NCBI RefSeq assembly: GCF_024385465.1
Contig: NZ_JANFLS010000001.1
Span: 310,001 to 374,000, forward strand
Reading direction: 5' to 3'
DNA from: Arthrobacter sp. zg-Y844
Lineage (GTDB): Bacteria; Actinomycetota; Actinomycetes; Actinomycetales; Micrococcaceae
DNA: 64,000 nucleotides
Within the stretch, counting starts at the first letter, position 1. The number at the start of each line of letters is the position of its first letter. The notes below the pieces were generated by a model. That model ran no database searches and was not told the DNA's origin. It saw only the letters and a program-made list of their open reading frames with translations. Positions 8,446 to 18,343 of the stretch are shown here, one piece after another. The position numbers and the translations under genes were made by a program.

Positions 8446-9738
8446 TCAGCGCTGCGGGTAGTTGCGCTCCGGGGCGCCCGTGTAGAGCTGGCGCGGGCGG
8501 CCGATCTTCGTCTGCGGGTCCTGCATCATTTCACGCCACTGGGCAATCCAGCCCGGCAGGCGGCCAATGGCGAACAGGACCGTGAACATCTTCTCCGGGA
8601 AGCCCATGGCCTTGTAGATCAGGCCGGTGTAGAAGTCCACGTTCGGGTAGAGCTTGCGCTCGATGAAGTAGTCATCCGCCAGTGCCTTCTCTTCCAGGCG
8701 CATGGCGATGTCCAGCAGCTCGTCGTTGCCGCCGAGCTTGGCCAGGATGTCGTGGGCGGTGGCCTTGACGATCTTGGCACGCGGGTCGTAGTTCTTGTAG
8801 ACGCGGTGCCCGAAGCCCATGAGCTTCACGCCGTCTTCCTTGTTCTTGACCTTTTCCATGAAGGTCTCCGGCTGCATGCCGGTGGCCTGGATGTCGCGCA
8901 GCATGTTCAGCACTGCCTCGTTGGCCCCGCCGTGCAGCGGCCCGAAGAGGGCGCTGATGCCGGCCGAAACCGAAGCGAACATGTTGGCGTTGGAGCTGCC
9001 CACCAGACGGACCGTGGAGGTGGAGCAGTTCTGCTCATGGTCCGCGTGCAGGATCAGCAGCAGGTCCAGGGCCTTGACCAGGTCCGGATCGATTTCGTAC
9101 GGCTCTGCCGGCAGGCCGAAGGACAGCCGCATGAAGTTCTCTACGAGGTTCATGGAGTTGTCCGGGTAGAGCATCGGCTGGCCGATGGACTTCTTGTGCG
9201 CGTAGGCCGCGATCACGGGCAGCTTTGCCATCAGGCGGACCGTGGAGAGCTCCACCTGTTCTTCGTCGAACGGGTCCAGGGAGTCCTGGTAGAAGGTGGA
9301 CAACGCACTGACCGCCGAGGACAGGACCGGCATCGGGTGCGCGTCGCGCGGGAATCCGCCGAAGAAGCCCTTGAGGTCCTCATGGAGCATGGTGTGGCGA
9401 CGGATCCGCTGGTCGAAGTTCTCCAGCTCGGTGGGCGTCGGCAGTTCCCCGTAAATCAGCAGGTACGAGGTCTCGAGGAAGCTCGAGTGCTTTGCCAGTT
9501 GCTCAATGGGGTACCCGCGGTAGCGCAGGATGCCCTCGTCGCCGTCGATGTAGGTGATCGCGGAGGTGGTGGCCGCCGTGTTCATGAAGCCGGGGTCAAA
9601 AGTGACGGTGCCGGTCTGCTTCAGCAGCTTGGAAACGTCGTAACCGTTGTTTCCTTCAGCTGCGGCAACGCGGGGCAGTACAAGCTCGTCTTCCGGGTTT
9701 GGCCCGTACTGGAGCTTGGCACTTGGTTGCTCAGTCAT
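8446..9738 (-). CDS. gltA: citrate synthase
   Basis: 430-aa type II citrate synthase condensing oxaloacetate and acetyl-CoA. Catalytic regions are visible as GPLHGGANEAVLNML and GFGHRVYKNYDPRA. The ATG at 9738 is chosen because AAAGGAG precedes it at the right distance. The frame is open for another 22 codons upstream, but that part has no SD and looks like leader. The upstream region is about 235 bp and also receives the end of dapC. Confidence 0.94.
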   Translation of the reverse strand: MTEQPSAKLQYGPNPEDELVLPRVAAAEGNNGYDVSKLLKQTGTVTFDPGFMNTAATTSAITYIDGDEGILRYRGYPIEQLAKHSSFLETSYLLIYGELPTPTELENFDQRIRRHTMLHEDLKGFFGGFPRDAHPMPVLSSAVSALSTFYQDSLDPFDEEQVELSTVRLMAKLPVIAAYAHKKSIGQPMLYPDNSMNLVENFMRLSFGLPAEPYEIDPDLVKALDLLLILHADHEQNCSTSTVRLVGSSNANMFASVSAGISALFGPLHGGANEAVLNMLRDIQATGMQPETFMEKVKNKEDGVKLMGFGHRVYKNYDPRAKIVKATAHDILAKLGGNDELLDIAMRLEEKALADDYFIERKLYPNVDFYTGLIYKAMGFPEKMFTVLFAIGRLPGWIAQWREMMQDPQTKIGRPRQLYTGAPERNYPQR

Positions 9739-9974
9739 TAATTCTCCTTTAGGAGTTTTCGAAACCGCCGCTATGTACATCCGCTTCCGGCGGACATAGT
9801 GCATTCCACTAAACTATTTCGCTAAAACGCTACCGGTTTCAGTGCCCTTACCACTAATCGAGGCGGGCACTGTTGTACAAGCGCAACATCGCTGGGCGCA
9901 GTATTTACGGTGCAGTGCCCAATACTATTCCTCCGCGGCACCTCCGCCGTCCGGGGGGTGTCCGGGCACCGGGC

Positions 9975-11150
9975 CTATGCGCGCAGCAGGCCGCCCGGCG
10001 CGGACCCCGCGTGCAGGCGCTGTGCGGCTGCCCGGATGCCCTCGTCCGTGCCGGTGAGGGCAATCCGGACGAAGCCGGCACCGGCGTCGCCGTAGAAAAC
10101 GCCGGGGCCCACCACTATTCCCAGTTCCGCGAAACGGGCCACGGTGGTCCAGGTGTCCTCGCCGGCACTCGCCCAGAGGTACAACCCGGCTTCCGAGTGC
10201 TCGATTTTCAGGCCGAACGCCTCCAGTGCCGGGACGAGCAGGTTGCGGCGGGCGCGGTAGCGGTCCTTCTGCGCCGCCACATGCGCGTCGTCGCGCAGCG
10301 CTGCGGCCATGGCGGCCTGCACCGGCGCGGGGACGATCATTCCGGCGTGCTTGCGGCTGTTGACCAGGTTGGCGATCAGCGCCGGATCTCCGGCTGTGAA
10401 CGCGGCGCGGTAACCGGCCATGTTGGACTGCTTGCTCAGGGAGTACACCGCGAGCAGGTTCTCGGTGCTTCCGCCGCTGATCCGCGGATCCAGGATGCTG
10501 GGGACGGGTTCGCCGCCTTCAGCCGGATCCCACTGGCCCCAGCCCAGTTCGGCATAGCATTCGTCCGAGGCAACCACTGCGCCCAGGGCGCGGGCCTCTT
10601 CGACGAGGGTGCGCAGCGACTGGGCGGAACGCACAATGCCGGTGGGGTTGCCCGGTGAGTTCACCCAGACCAGCCGTACGCGGGAACGCGTCTGCTCGTC
10701 CAGGTCGGAGAGGTGGTCCGCCGCTACCGCCGTCGCGCCGGCGAAGACCGCCCCCATATCGTAGGTGGGGTAAGCGACCACGGGGCGGACAACGACGTCG
10801 CCCTCCCCCAGCCCGAGCAGCAGCGGGAGCCAGGCCACGAGTTCCTTCGAACCCACGGTGGGCAGCACGGCGGCCGGATCCAGCCCGGACACGTTCCGGC
10901 GGCGGGCAAACCAGTCAACGACGGCGGCGCGCAGGTCCGCGGTGCCGTGCGTAGTGGGATAGCCCGGGGCATCCGAAGCCGCTGCCAGCGCGTCACGGAC
11001 GACGGCGGGCGTCGGGTCCACGGGGGTGCCGATGGACAGGTTCACCGCACCGTCAGGGTGCTCGGCTGCCCGGCGCTGGTAGGGCGCCATGGCGTCCCAG
11101 GGGTATTCCGGCAGGTCCAGCCCGAAGGCCCGGGACGCCGCGGCGCTCAT
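9975..11150 (-). CDS. dapC: succinyldiaminopimelate transaminase
   Basis: 391-aa fold-type I PLP aminotransferase. The N-succinyl-2-amino-6-ketopimelate aminotransferase assignment rests on its place behind a 7Fe-8S ferredoxin, as in mycobacteria, and on the dapD/dapE genes 5 kb away. Visible elements are NSPGNPTG in the substrate-binding loop and SLSKQSNMAGYR with the PLP lysine. The ATG at 11150 overlaps the fdxA stop (ATGA), so translation is coupled. The frame is open further upstream only because it lies inside fdxA. Confidence 0.88.
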   Translation of the reverse strand: MSAAASRAFGLDLPEYPWDAMAPYQRRAAEHPDGAVNLSIGTPVDPTPAVVRDALAAASDAPGYPTTHGTADLRAAVVDWFARRRNVSGLDPAAVLPTVGSKELVAWLPLLLGLGEGDVVVRPVVAYPTYDMGAVFAGATAVAADHLSDLDEQTRSRVRLVWVNSPGNPTGIVRSAQSLRTLVEEARALGAVVASDECYAELGWGQWDPAEGGEPVPSILDPRISGGSTENLLAVYSLSKQSNMAGYRAAFTAGDPALIANLVNSRKHAGMIVPAPVQAAMAAALRDDAHVAAQKDRYRARRNLLVPALEAFGLKIEHSEAGLYLWASAGEDTWTTVARFAELGIVVGPGVFYGDAGAGFVRIALTGTDEGIRAAAQRLHAGSAPGGLLRA

Positions 11151-11470
11151 GCCTGGTTCTGCGGCGGCAGGGCCGCGATGATCGGGTGGTCCGTGTGCGT
11201 GTTGCCTACCTTGGCGGCGCCGCCGGGCGAGCCCAGGACGTCGAAGAACTCGACATTGGCCTTGTAGTACTCGGCCCATTCCTCGGGAGTGTCATCTTCG
11301 TAGTAGATGGCCTCCACCGGGCAGACAGGTTCGCAGGCCCCGCAGTCAACACATTCGTCCGGGTGGATGTAGAGGGAGCGTTCGCCTTCATAGATGCAGT
11401 CCACGGGGCATTCTTCGATACATGCCTTGTCTTTTACATCCACGCACGGCTGCGCAATTACGTACGTCAC
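11147..11470 (-). CDS. fdxA: 7Fe-8S ferredoxin
   Basis: 107 aa with the GTG start at 11470, which has GGAAGG upstream and gives the usual FdxA length and N-terminus TYVIAQPC. An ATG 29 codons earlier is in frame but would add an atypical Pro/Ser/Glu-rich extension. Cys9, Cys17, Cys21 and Cys25 with Cys40, Cys43, Cys46 and Cys50 supply the 3Fe-4S and 4Fe-4S clusters. It is a small soluble electron carrier, translationally coupled to dapC by ATGA. Confidence 0.9.
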   Translation of the reverse strand: MTYVIAQPCVDVKDKACIEECPVDCIYEGERSLYIHPDECVDCGACEPVCPVEAIYYEDDTPEEWAEYYKANVEFFDVLGSPGGAAKVGNTHTDHPIIAALPPQNQA

Positions 11471-11610
11471 GTCCCTTGCCTTCCTGATCTGCGGACCGTC
11501 GGCCTCAAGGGACGGCGGATCGCTGGGTGTTGGTTCCACGTTAGTAGCCTTGTCCATTATCTCCCAGCCGGAGCGTCCCGGTGACGCCGGTGCCGCCGTA
11601 GGATGGAGGG

Positions 11611-11853
11611 ATGACGCCCGAAGACCCTGCCGCGCTGCTGCGCGGCCTGCAGCCCGGCGTCCGCGTGGTGGTCCGCTACCGGATCGACGGCGGCTTCACG
11701 GACGCGCTGGGCACCCTCAGCGACGTCGGGACGGACGGCTGTACGGTCTCCACCCGGCGCGGCGAGGTCCCCATCGCGTATCCGCTGGTTACGGCGGCCA
11801 AAACCGTCCCGCCCGCTCCCCCGCGCCGAGCTGCGCGTACACGTCCGCTGTAA
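11611..11853 (+). CDS. small conserved beta-rich protein (acetyltransferase N-domain-like)
   Basis: 80 aa, soluble, with alternating beta-type patterns: GVRVVVRYRI, LGTLSDVG, CTVSTRRGEV, YPLVTAAKTVP. This SH3-like pattern occurs as the N-terminal part of some actinobacterial acetyltransferases and as free-standing small proteins next to fdxA. The rest of an acetyltransferase is absent. The ATG is 6 nt behind TAGGAT and GGAGG also falls just before it. It is divergent from fdxA, and the function is unknown. Confidence 0.68.
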   Translation: MTPEDPAALLRGLQPGVRVVVRYRIDGGFTDALGTLSDVGTDGCTVSTRRGEVPIAYPLVTAAKTVPPAPPRRAARTRPL

Positions 11854-11872
11854 CCCCGTGAAAATCCCATGC

Positions 11873-11911
11873 AAAAAGGCCGCCGGAACACAATGTTCCA
11901 GCGGCCTTTTT
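11873..11911. terminator. bidirectional terminator after the 80-aa gene
   Basis: AAAAAGGCCGC with an inner GGAACA/TGTTCC pair, closing with GCGGCCTTTTT, lies between two convergent genes. Confidence 0.92.
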
Positions 11912-11938
11912 ACACACTCTTGAAGTTCTGCGGATGCC

Positions 11939-12382
11939 TTAGGCGGCGGTGCCGGCTGCCCGGTCCCGGCCGAGCACGCGTGCGCAGACCAGCACAGCTG
12001 CGACGGTGGCCAAAGCCTGCCCGAAGAGCCACACCAGTCCGGCGGTCACTACCGACGGCTGCTCCGGAGCGGAGGAACCGGTCACGATCAGCGGTACCTC
12101 ACTGACGAGGTCCAGGGAAAAGAGCCCCAGCACCAGGTAGGTGATCACGCCGGTGACGGCACTCAGCAGTGCACTGCGCTGCCAGAGGCCGACCAGCAAG
12201 GCGACGGCACCGCTGAACACTACGGCCAGCAACGCACCGACGGGCAGTCCGTCGTCGCCCGCATACACCACGTGGCCGTGCAGGGACGTGCCCAGCAGCG
12301 CGGCCAGGATCCCGCCGGCAACGGCCGCAAGAGGCCCCCGCCAGCGCGGGGACCTCTTGCCGGTCTCAGCCGTGGTGGAAAT
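11939..12382 (-). CDS. small membrane protein with apparent ATT start
   Basis: About 147 aa with four hydrophobic segments, no recognised domain, and a short charged N-terminus STTAETGKRSPRW before TM1. It follows typA with 2 nt between. No ATG, GTG or TTG lies in frame between the typA stop and TM1; the first usable GTG is inside or after TM1. The codon in the expected position is ATT (12382-12380). Starts upstream in this frame would lie inside typA. Translation from ATT, or by coupling to typA termination, is inferred. Function unknown. Confidence 0.62.
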   Translation of the reverse strand: MSTTAETGKRSPRWRGPLAAVAGGILAALLGTSLHGHVVYAGDDGLPVGALLAVVFSGAVALLVGLWQRSALLSAVTGVITYLVLGLFSLDLVSEVPLIVTGSSAPEQPSVVTAGLVWLFGQALATVAAVLVCARVLGRDRAAGTAA

Positions 12383-12384
12383 GA

Positions 12385-14307
<1,923 letters not shown>

Positions 14308-14644
14308 GCGTGAGGACTCAATTCATAGGAGATCAGTTCGGGGTGTATCTTTTTCGGCCGGATTGGTACCGGCGTTTCCGGCTGTTCTGTACGAATGCTG
14401 ATTCAATCGCTTGCTCAATCACCAGTCAGAATCCACCGAAGGCCCCGCCGTCAGCGGGCACGCTAACATTCTAGTCGCAATACCATACGATCCCTAATGC
14501 GTGCCTTTGAGGGGCGGACCCGACTGCGTGGTTTCGGGTCGCGGACAGGGCCCGGGACAGGCGCAAACCCGGGGCCGTGCCGGACACACTGAAGGCGGGG
14601 AACCTGTCCGGTTCCCCGCCTTCAGCGCAGGTGCTGCGAGGCCG
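14308..14644. other. 337-bp non-coding gap: typA leader and opp operon 3' hairpin
   Basis: No convincing gene is seen. On the minus strand a TAGAAT (14468-14473) with TTAGGG 18 bp upstream could be the typA promoter, giving a leader of about 150 nt. The hairpin at 14591-14623 closes the ABC operon. Confidence 0.6.
14591..14623 (-). terminator. hairpin after the peptide ABC operon
   Basis: A 14-bp perfect stem and 5-nt loop lie about 20 nt after the last stop of the operon. There is no clear U-tract. Confidence 0.6.
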
Positions 14645-16339
14645 CTAGGCGACTTCGGGCGGCAGTTCCAGGCGTGAGCCCGGGATGGCCGCCAGCAGTG
14701 CCTGCGTGTAGGCCTGCTGAGGGGCGTCGAACACCTCGTCCGTGGTGCCGGTCTCCACGAGCTTGCCCTTTTCCATCACGCAGACGAAGTCCGCGATCTG
14801 CCGGACCACCGCCAGGTCATGGGTAATGAACAGGTAGCTCAGTCCCAGCTCCGACTGCAGGTCCGCCAGCAGGTTCAGGATCTGGGCCTGCACCAGGACG
14901 TCCAGCGCCGAAACCGCTTCGTCGCAGATGACCACCTCGGGATCCAGTGCCAGGGCCCGCGCAATGGCCACGCGCTGGCGCTGGCCGCCGGAGAGCTCGT
15001 TCGGGAAGCGGCGCATCACCGACGACGGCAGGGCAACCTGGTCAAGGAGCTCGCGCACCTTGGCCTCGCGGCTCTTGGACGTGCCGATCTTGTGCACCCG
15101 AAGCGGCTCTTCGATGGTGCGGAAGATGTTGTACATCGGGTCCAGGGAACCGTACGGATCCTGGAAGATCGGCTGTACCCGGCGGCGGAACTCGAACATC
15201 CGCTTGCTGTTCAGCGTGGTCATATCCACCCCGTTGAACAGGATGGAGCCGCTGGTGGGCGTCTCCAGGTTCAGCACCATGCGGGCCACTGTGGATTTGC
15301 CCGAGCCGGACTCCCCCACGACGGCGGTGGTGGTGCCGCGCTTGATGTCGAAGGAGACGTTGTCCACGGCGGTGAAATCCGTCGACTTGCCGAGCCCGCT
15401 GCGGAGCTTGAAGACCTTCGTCAGGTCCTTCACCTCAATGACGTTATCCGCAGCCTTCAGCTTGGCATCGTCTTCGGAGGTGAGCAGGTCTGCGCTCTCC
15501 AGGCCGCGGCTCTTCGCAGAGTCGATGCGCTTGGAGGCCAGTGAGGGCGCCGATTCCACGAGCTTGCGTGTGTAGGGGTGGCGGGGGTTGGTAAGGATTT
15601 CCAGGGCCGGCCCGGATTCCACCACGCGTCCCTTGTACATCACAACGACCTTCTGGGCACGTTCCGCGGCCAGGCCGAGGTCGTGCGTGATCAGCAGTAC
15701 CGCGGTGCCCAGTTCCTCCGTGAGGGTGCCCAGGTGGTCCAGGATCTGGCGCTGGACGGTGACGTCCAGCGCCGACGTCGGCTCATCGGCGATGAGCAGT
15801 CGGGGCCGGCAGGACAGGCCAATGGCAATCAGTGCACGCTGGCGCATGCCGCCGGAGAACTCGTGCGGGTACTGCTTGGCGCGGCTTGCCGCATCCGGCA
15901 GGCCGGCCTGCTCCAGGACCTTGGCGATGTCCGCCGAGGAGTGGGGCAGCCCGTTGGCGCGCAGGGTTTCCTTGACCTGGAAACCGATCTTCCACACCGG
16001 GTTCAGGTTGGACATCGGATCCTGCGGAACCATGCCGATCGAGTTGCCGCGCAGCTCCTGGATCCGCTTGGCGCTGGCATTGGAAATGTCCTCGCCGTCA
16101 AAGAGGATCTGGCCTGCGCTGACCCTGCCGTTGCCGGGCAGCAGGCCGATGGCCGCCAGCGCCGTCGTCGACTTGCCCGAGCCGGACTCGCCCACGATGG
16201 CCACGGTTTCGCCGGGCATGATCGTCAGGTGTGCGTCACGGACTGCTTCCACGTCGCCGTTTGCGGTGGCAAAGGTGATTGCCAGGTCGCGGACTTCCAG
16301 CAGGGGCTTCACAGCCGCATTTTGTGTATTGATGGTCAT
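14645..16339 (-). CDS. dipeptide/nickel-type ABC transporter, fused double ATPase
   Basis: 564 aa made of two complete ABC ATPase halves (DppD-like then DppF-like). The first Walker A GESGSGKST is near 50-58 with signature FSGGMRQR. The second half has another GESGSGKST and LSGGQRQR, and Walker B DEAVSALD. One polypeptide thus supplies both nucleotide-binding sites, which are separate genes in the E. coli Opp/Dpp systems. The ATG at 16339 overlaps the previous stop (ATGA). It energises uptake of peptides or similar solutes bound by the lipoprotein at 18344. Confidence 0.92.
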   Translation of the reverse strand: MTINTQNAAVKPLLEVRDLAITFATANGDVEAVRDAHLTIMPGETVAIVGESGSGKSTTALAAIGLLPGNGRVSAGQILFDGEDISNASAKRIQELRGNSIGMVPQDPMSNLNPVWKIGFQVKETLRANGLPHSSADIAKVLEQAGLPDAASRAKQYPHEFSGGMRQRALIAIGLSCRPRLLIADEPTSALDVTVQRQILDHLGTLTEELGTAVLLITHDLGLAAERAQKVVVMYKGRVVESGPALEILTNPRHPYTRKLVESAPSLASKRIDSAKSRGLESADLLTSEDDAKLKAADNVIEVKDLTKVFKLRSGLGKSTDFTAVDNVSFDIKRGTTTAVVGESGSGKSTVARMVLNLETPTSGSILFNGVDMTTLNSKRMFEFRRRVQPIFQDPYGSLDPMYNIFRTIEEPLRVHKIGTSKSREAKVRELLDQVALPSSVMRRFPNELSGGQRQRVAIARALALDPEVVICDEAVSALDVLVQAQILNLLADLQSELGLSYLFITHDLAVVRQIADFVCVMEKGKLVETGTTDEVFDAPQQAYTQALLAAIPGSRLELPPEVA

Positions 16340-17289
16340 CGTTTGCGCGCCTTCGGATCAAGAGCATCACGGACCGCGTCGCCGAGCATGATGAAGCTCA
16401 GCACGGTGATGGAGAGGGCGGCCGCAGGCCAGAGCAGCGTTGAGGGATTGGACCGCAACGAAGACTGGGCGGCCGAGATGTCATTGCCCCAGGACATGAT
16501 GCCCGGCGGGAGCCCGATGCCCAGGAAGGACAGCGTGGCTTCCGCAACGATGAACGTGCCCAGCGAGATGGTGGCGATCACGATCACGGGGGCGGTGGAG
16601 TTGGGAATAACGTGCTTCACCAGTGCCGAGAACCGCGAAACGCCGAGGGAGCGGGATGCCACCACGAAGTCCGCGTTGCGGACCGAGATGACGGCGCTGC
16701 GGGTGATGCGGGCCACCTGGGGCCACCCGAAGATCAGCAGCGTGAAGACCACCGTCATGACGGTGCGGTTCTCGCGGAAGGTCGGCAGCTGCATGATGAT
16801 GATGGCGCCGAGGATCAGCGGCAGGGCGAAGAAGATATCGCCGACCCGGGCGAGGATGGCGTCGAGCCATCCGCCGTAGTAGCCGGCCAGTGCTCCCGCG
16901 ATGCCGCCGATGATCACGACTGCCAGTGTGGTCAGCACTCCCACCATCAGGGATGCGCGCGTGCCGTAGATGACGCGGGCGTAAACGTCGCAGCCCTGGA
17001 AGGTGAAGCCCAGCGGGTGACCCGCCGAGGGTGCGCCGTTGGAGTTGGCCAGCAGGCAGTTTTCATCCGGTGACGCATTCGTGAACAGGCCCGGGAAAGC
17101 CGCGACCGTGAGGATCAGCAGGATAAGCAGTGCGGAAATGACGAACAGCGGCTGGGTGCGCAGGTTGCGCCAGGCCTCCCCCCAGAGGCTCAGCGGCTGG
17201 ACGTCGTCCTTGACGCTGTCGGTCGCCGCCAGAGGGGTTTCCTCCAGCGGAGCGACGTAGTGCTCGATGTTTGTGGTGTCTTTATGCAT
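16336..17289 (-). CDS. peptide-type ABC transporter permease (DppC/OppC family)
   Basis: 317-aa membrane protein with a cytoplasmic N-terminus rich in acidic residues, TM1 near residue 45, a periplasmic loop with two cysteines and the BPD_transp_1 core with SLGVSRFSALVKHVIPN as the EAA loop. The ATG at 17289 is chosen because GAGGAT lies 7 nt upstream and it overlaps the previous stop by 8 nt; an earlier ATG six codons up is possible. It pairs with the DppB-like permease before it. Confidence 0.9.
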   Translation of the reverse strand: MHKDTTNIEHYVAPLEETPLAATDSVKDDVQPLSLWGEAWRNLRTQPLFVISALLILLILTVAAFPGLFTNASPDENCLLANSNGAPSAGHPLGFTFQGCDVYARVIYGTRASLMVGVLTTLAVVIIGGIAGALAGYYGGWLDAILARVGDIFFALPLILGAIIIMQLPTFRENRTVMTVVFTLLIFGWPQVARITRSAVISVRNADFVVASRSLGVSRFSALVKHVIPNSTAPVIVIATISLGTFIVAEATLSFLGIGLPPGIMSWGNDISAAQSSLRSNPSTLLWPAAALSITVLSFIMLGDAVRDALDPKARKR

Positions 17290-18208
17290 AACGGATCCTC
17301 GGATCAAGCCAGGCGTACAGGAGGTCTACCAGGAGGTTGGCGATGACGTAGACGAAGACGAGGACACTCACGATCGACACGATCGTCGGCCCCTCTCCCC
17401 TGATGACTGACTGGTAAAGTCGCTGTCCCACTCCGGGGACGTTAAAGATGCCTTCGGTGACGATGGCGCCGCCCATCAGCGCGCCCAGGTCCGCCCCGAG
17501 GAAGGTCACCACGGGGATCAGGGAGTTGCGCAGGATGTGCACGGTGACCACGCGCGGCCGGGAAAGCCCCTTCGCGGTGGCGGTGCGGACGTAGTCGGCG
17601 TTCATGTTCTCGATGACCGAGGTGCGCGTCAGGCGCAGCACGTAGGCGAAGGACGCCAGGCCCAGGACCACTGCCGGCAGTATCAGGTCCGCCCAGCTGG
17701 CGTCGCCGCCGACTGTTGGGCTGGTCCATTGGAGCTTGACGCCCACCAGGAACTGCAGCAGGAAGCCGAGTACGAACACCGGGATCGCGATCACGATCAG
17801 GGAGACAACCAGGACGGTGCTGTCGAAGATCTTGCCCTTCTTCAGGCCGGCCATGAGGCCGAACGCAATACCGAAGACCGCTTCGAAAAGCAGGGCCAGC
17901 ACGGCAAGGCGCATGGTCACCGGGAAGGCCTGGGCCAGGACGGCCGAAACCTCGCGGCCGGAGAAGTCGACCCCCAGGTTAAAGGTGACCAGGTTCTTCA
18001 GGTACAGCAGGTACTGGACGATGAAGGGCTGGTCCAGGTTGTACTGGCTGCGCAGCTGCGCGGCGACGGCCTCGTTAACCGGCTTATCGCCGAAGAGTGC
18101 GGCAATGGGGTCTCCCGGGAGGGAGAACACGAGGAAATAAACGAGGAATGTTGCCCCGAAGAAAACGGGGATCATTTGGAGGAAGCGTCGAATGACGTAG
18201 CCGGCCAT
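17282..18208 (-). CDS. peptide-type ABC transporter permease (DppB/OppB family)
   Basis: 308 aa with the classical OppB start: MAGYVIRRFLQMIPVFFGA, TM1, then a large extracytoplasmic loop (PGDPIAALFGDKP) and five further TMs. The EAA loop TATAKGLSRPRVVTVHILRN is present. The stop overlaps the start of the next permease. It lies 135 bp downstream of the binding-protein gene, with a strong hairpin in the gap. Confidence 0.92.
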   Translation of the reverse strand: MAGYVIRRFLQMIPVFFGATFLVYFLVFSLPGDPIAALFGDKPVNEAVAAQLRSQYNLDQPFIVQYLLYLKNLVTFNLGVDFSGREVSAVLAQAFPVTMRLAVLALLFEAVFGIAFGLMAGLKKGKIFDSTVLVVSLIVIAIPVFVLGFLLQFLVGVKLQWTSPTVGGDASWADLILPAVVLGLASFAYVLRLTRTSVIENMNADYVRTATAKGLSRPRVVTVHILRNSLIPVVTFLGADLGALMGGAIVTEGIFNVPGVGQRLYQSVIRGEGPTIVSIVSVLVFVYVIANLLVDLLYAWLDPRIRYA

Positions 18209-18293
18209 TAGGGGTGGCCTCCTGCCAGCTGTGGGGGATTGGAGTCTCGCATCTTTTTTCTATGCCTGTTCTTGATAGAACCCGAAATACAAG

Positions 18294-18323
18294 CCGGGGC
18301 CCGGCCTTCTGGCCGGGCCCCGG
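18294..18323 (-). terminator. GC-rich hairpin between the binding-protein gene and the permeases
   Basis: A 13-bp perfect stem (18294-18306 with 18311-18323) and a 4-nt loop lie about 20 nt after the stop of the binding-protein gene. It probably limits read-through so that the receptor is made in excess. Confidence 0.65.
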
Positions 18324-18343
18324 ATCGGTCGGTCTAGATACTG

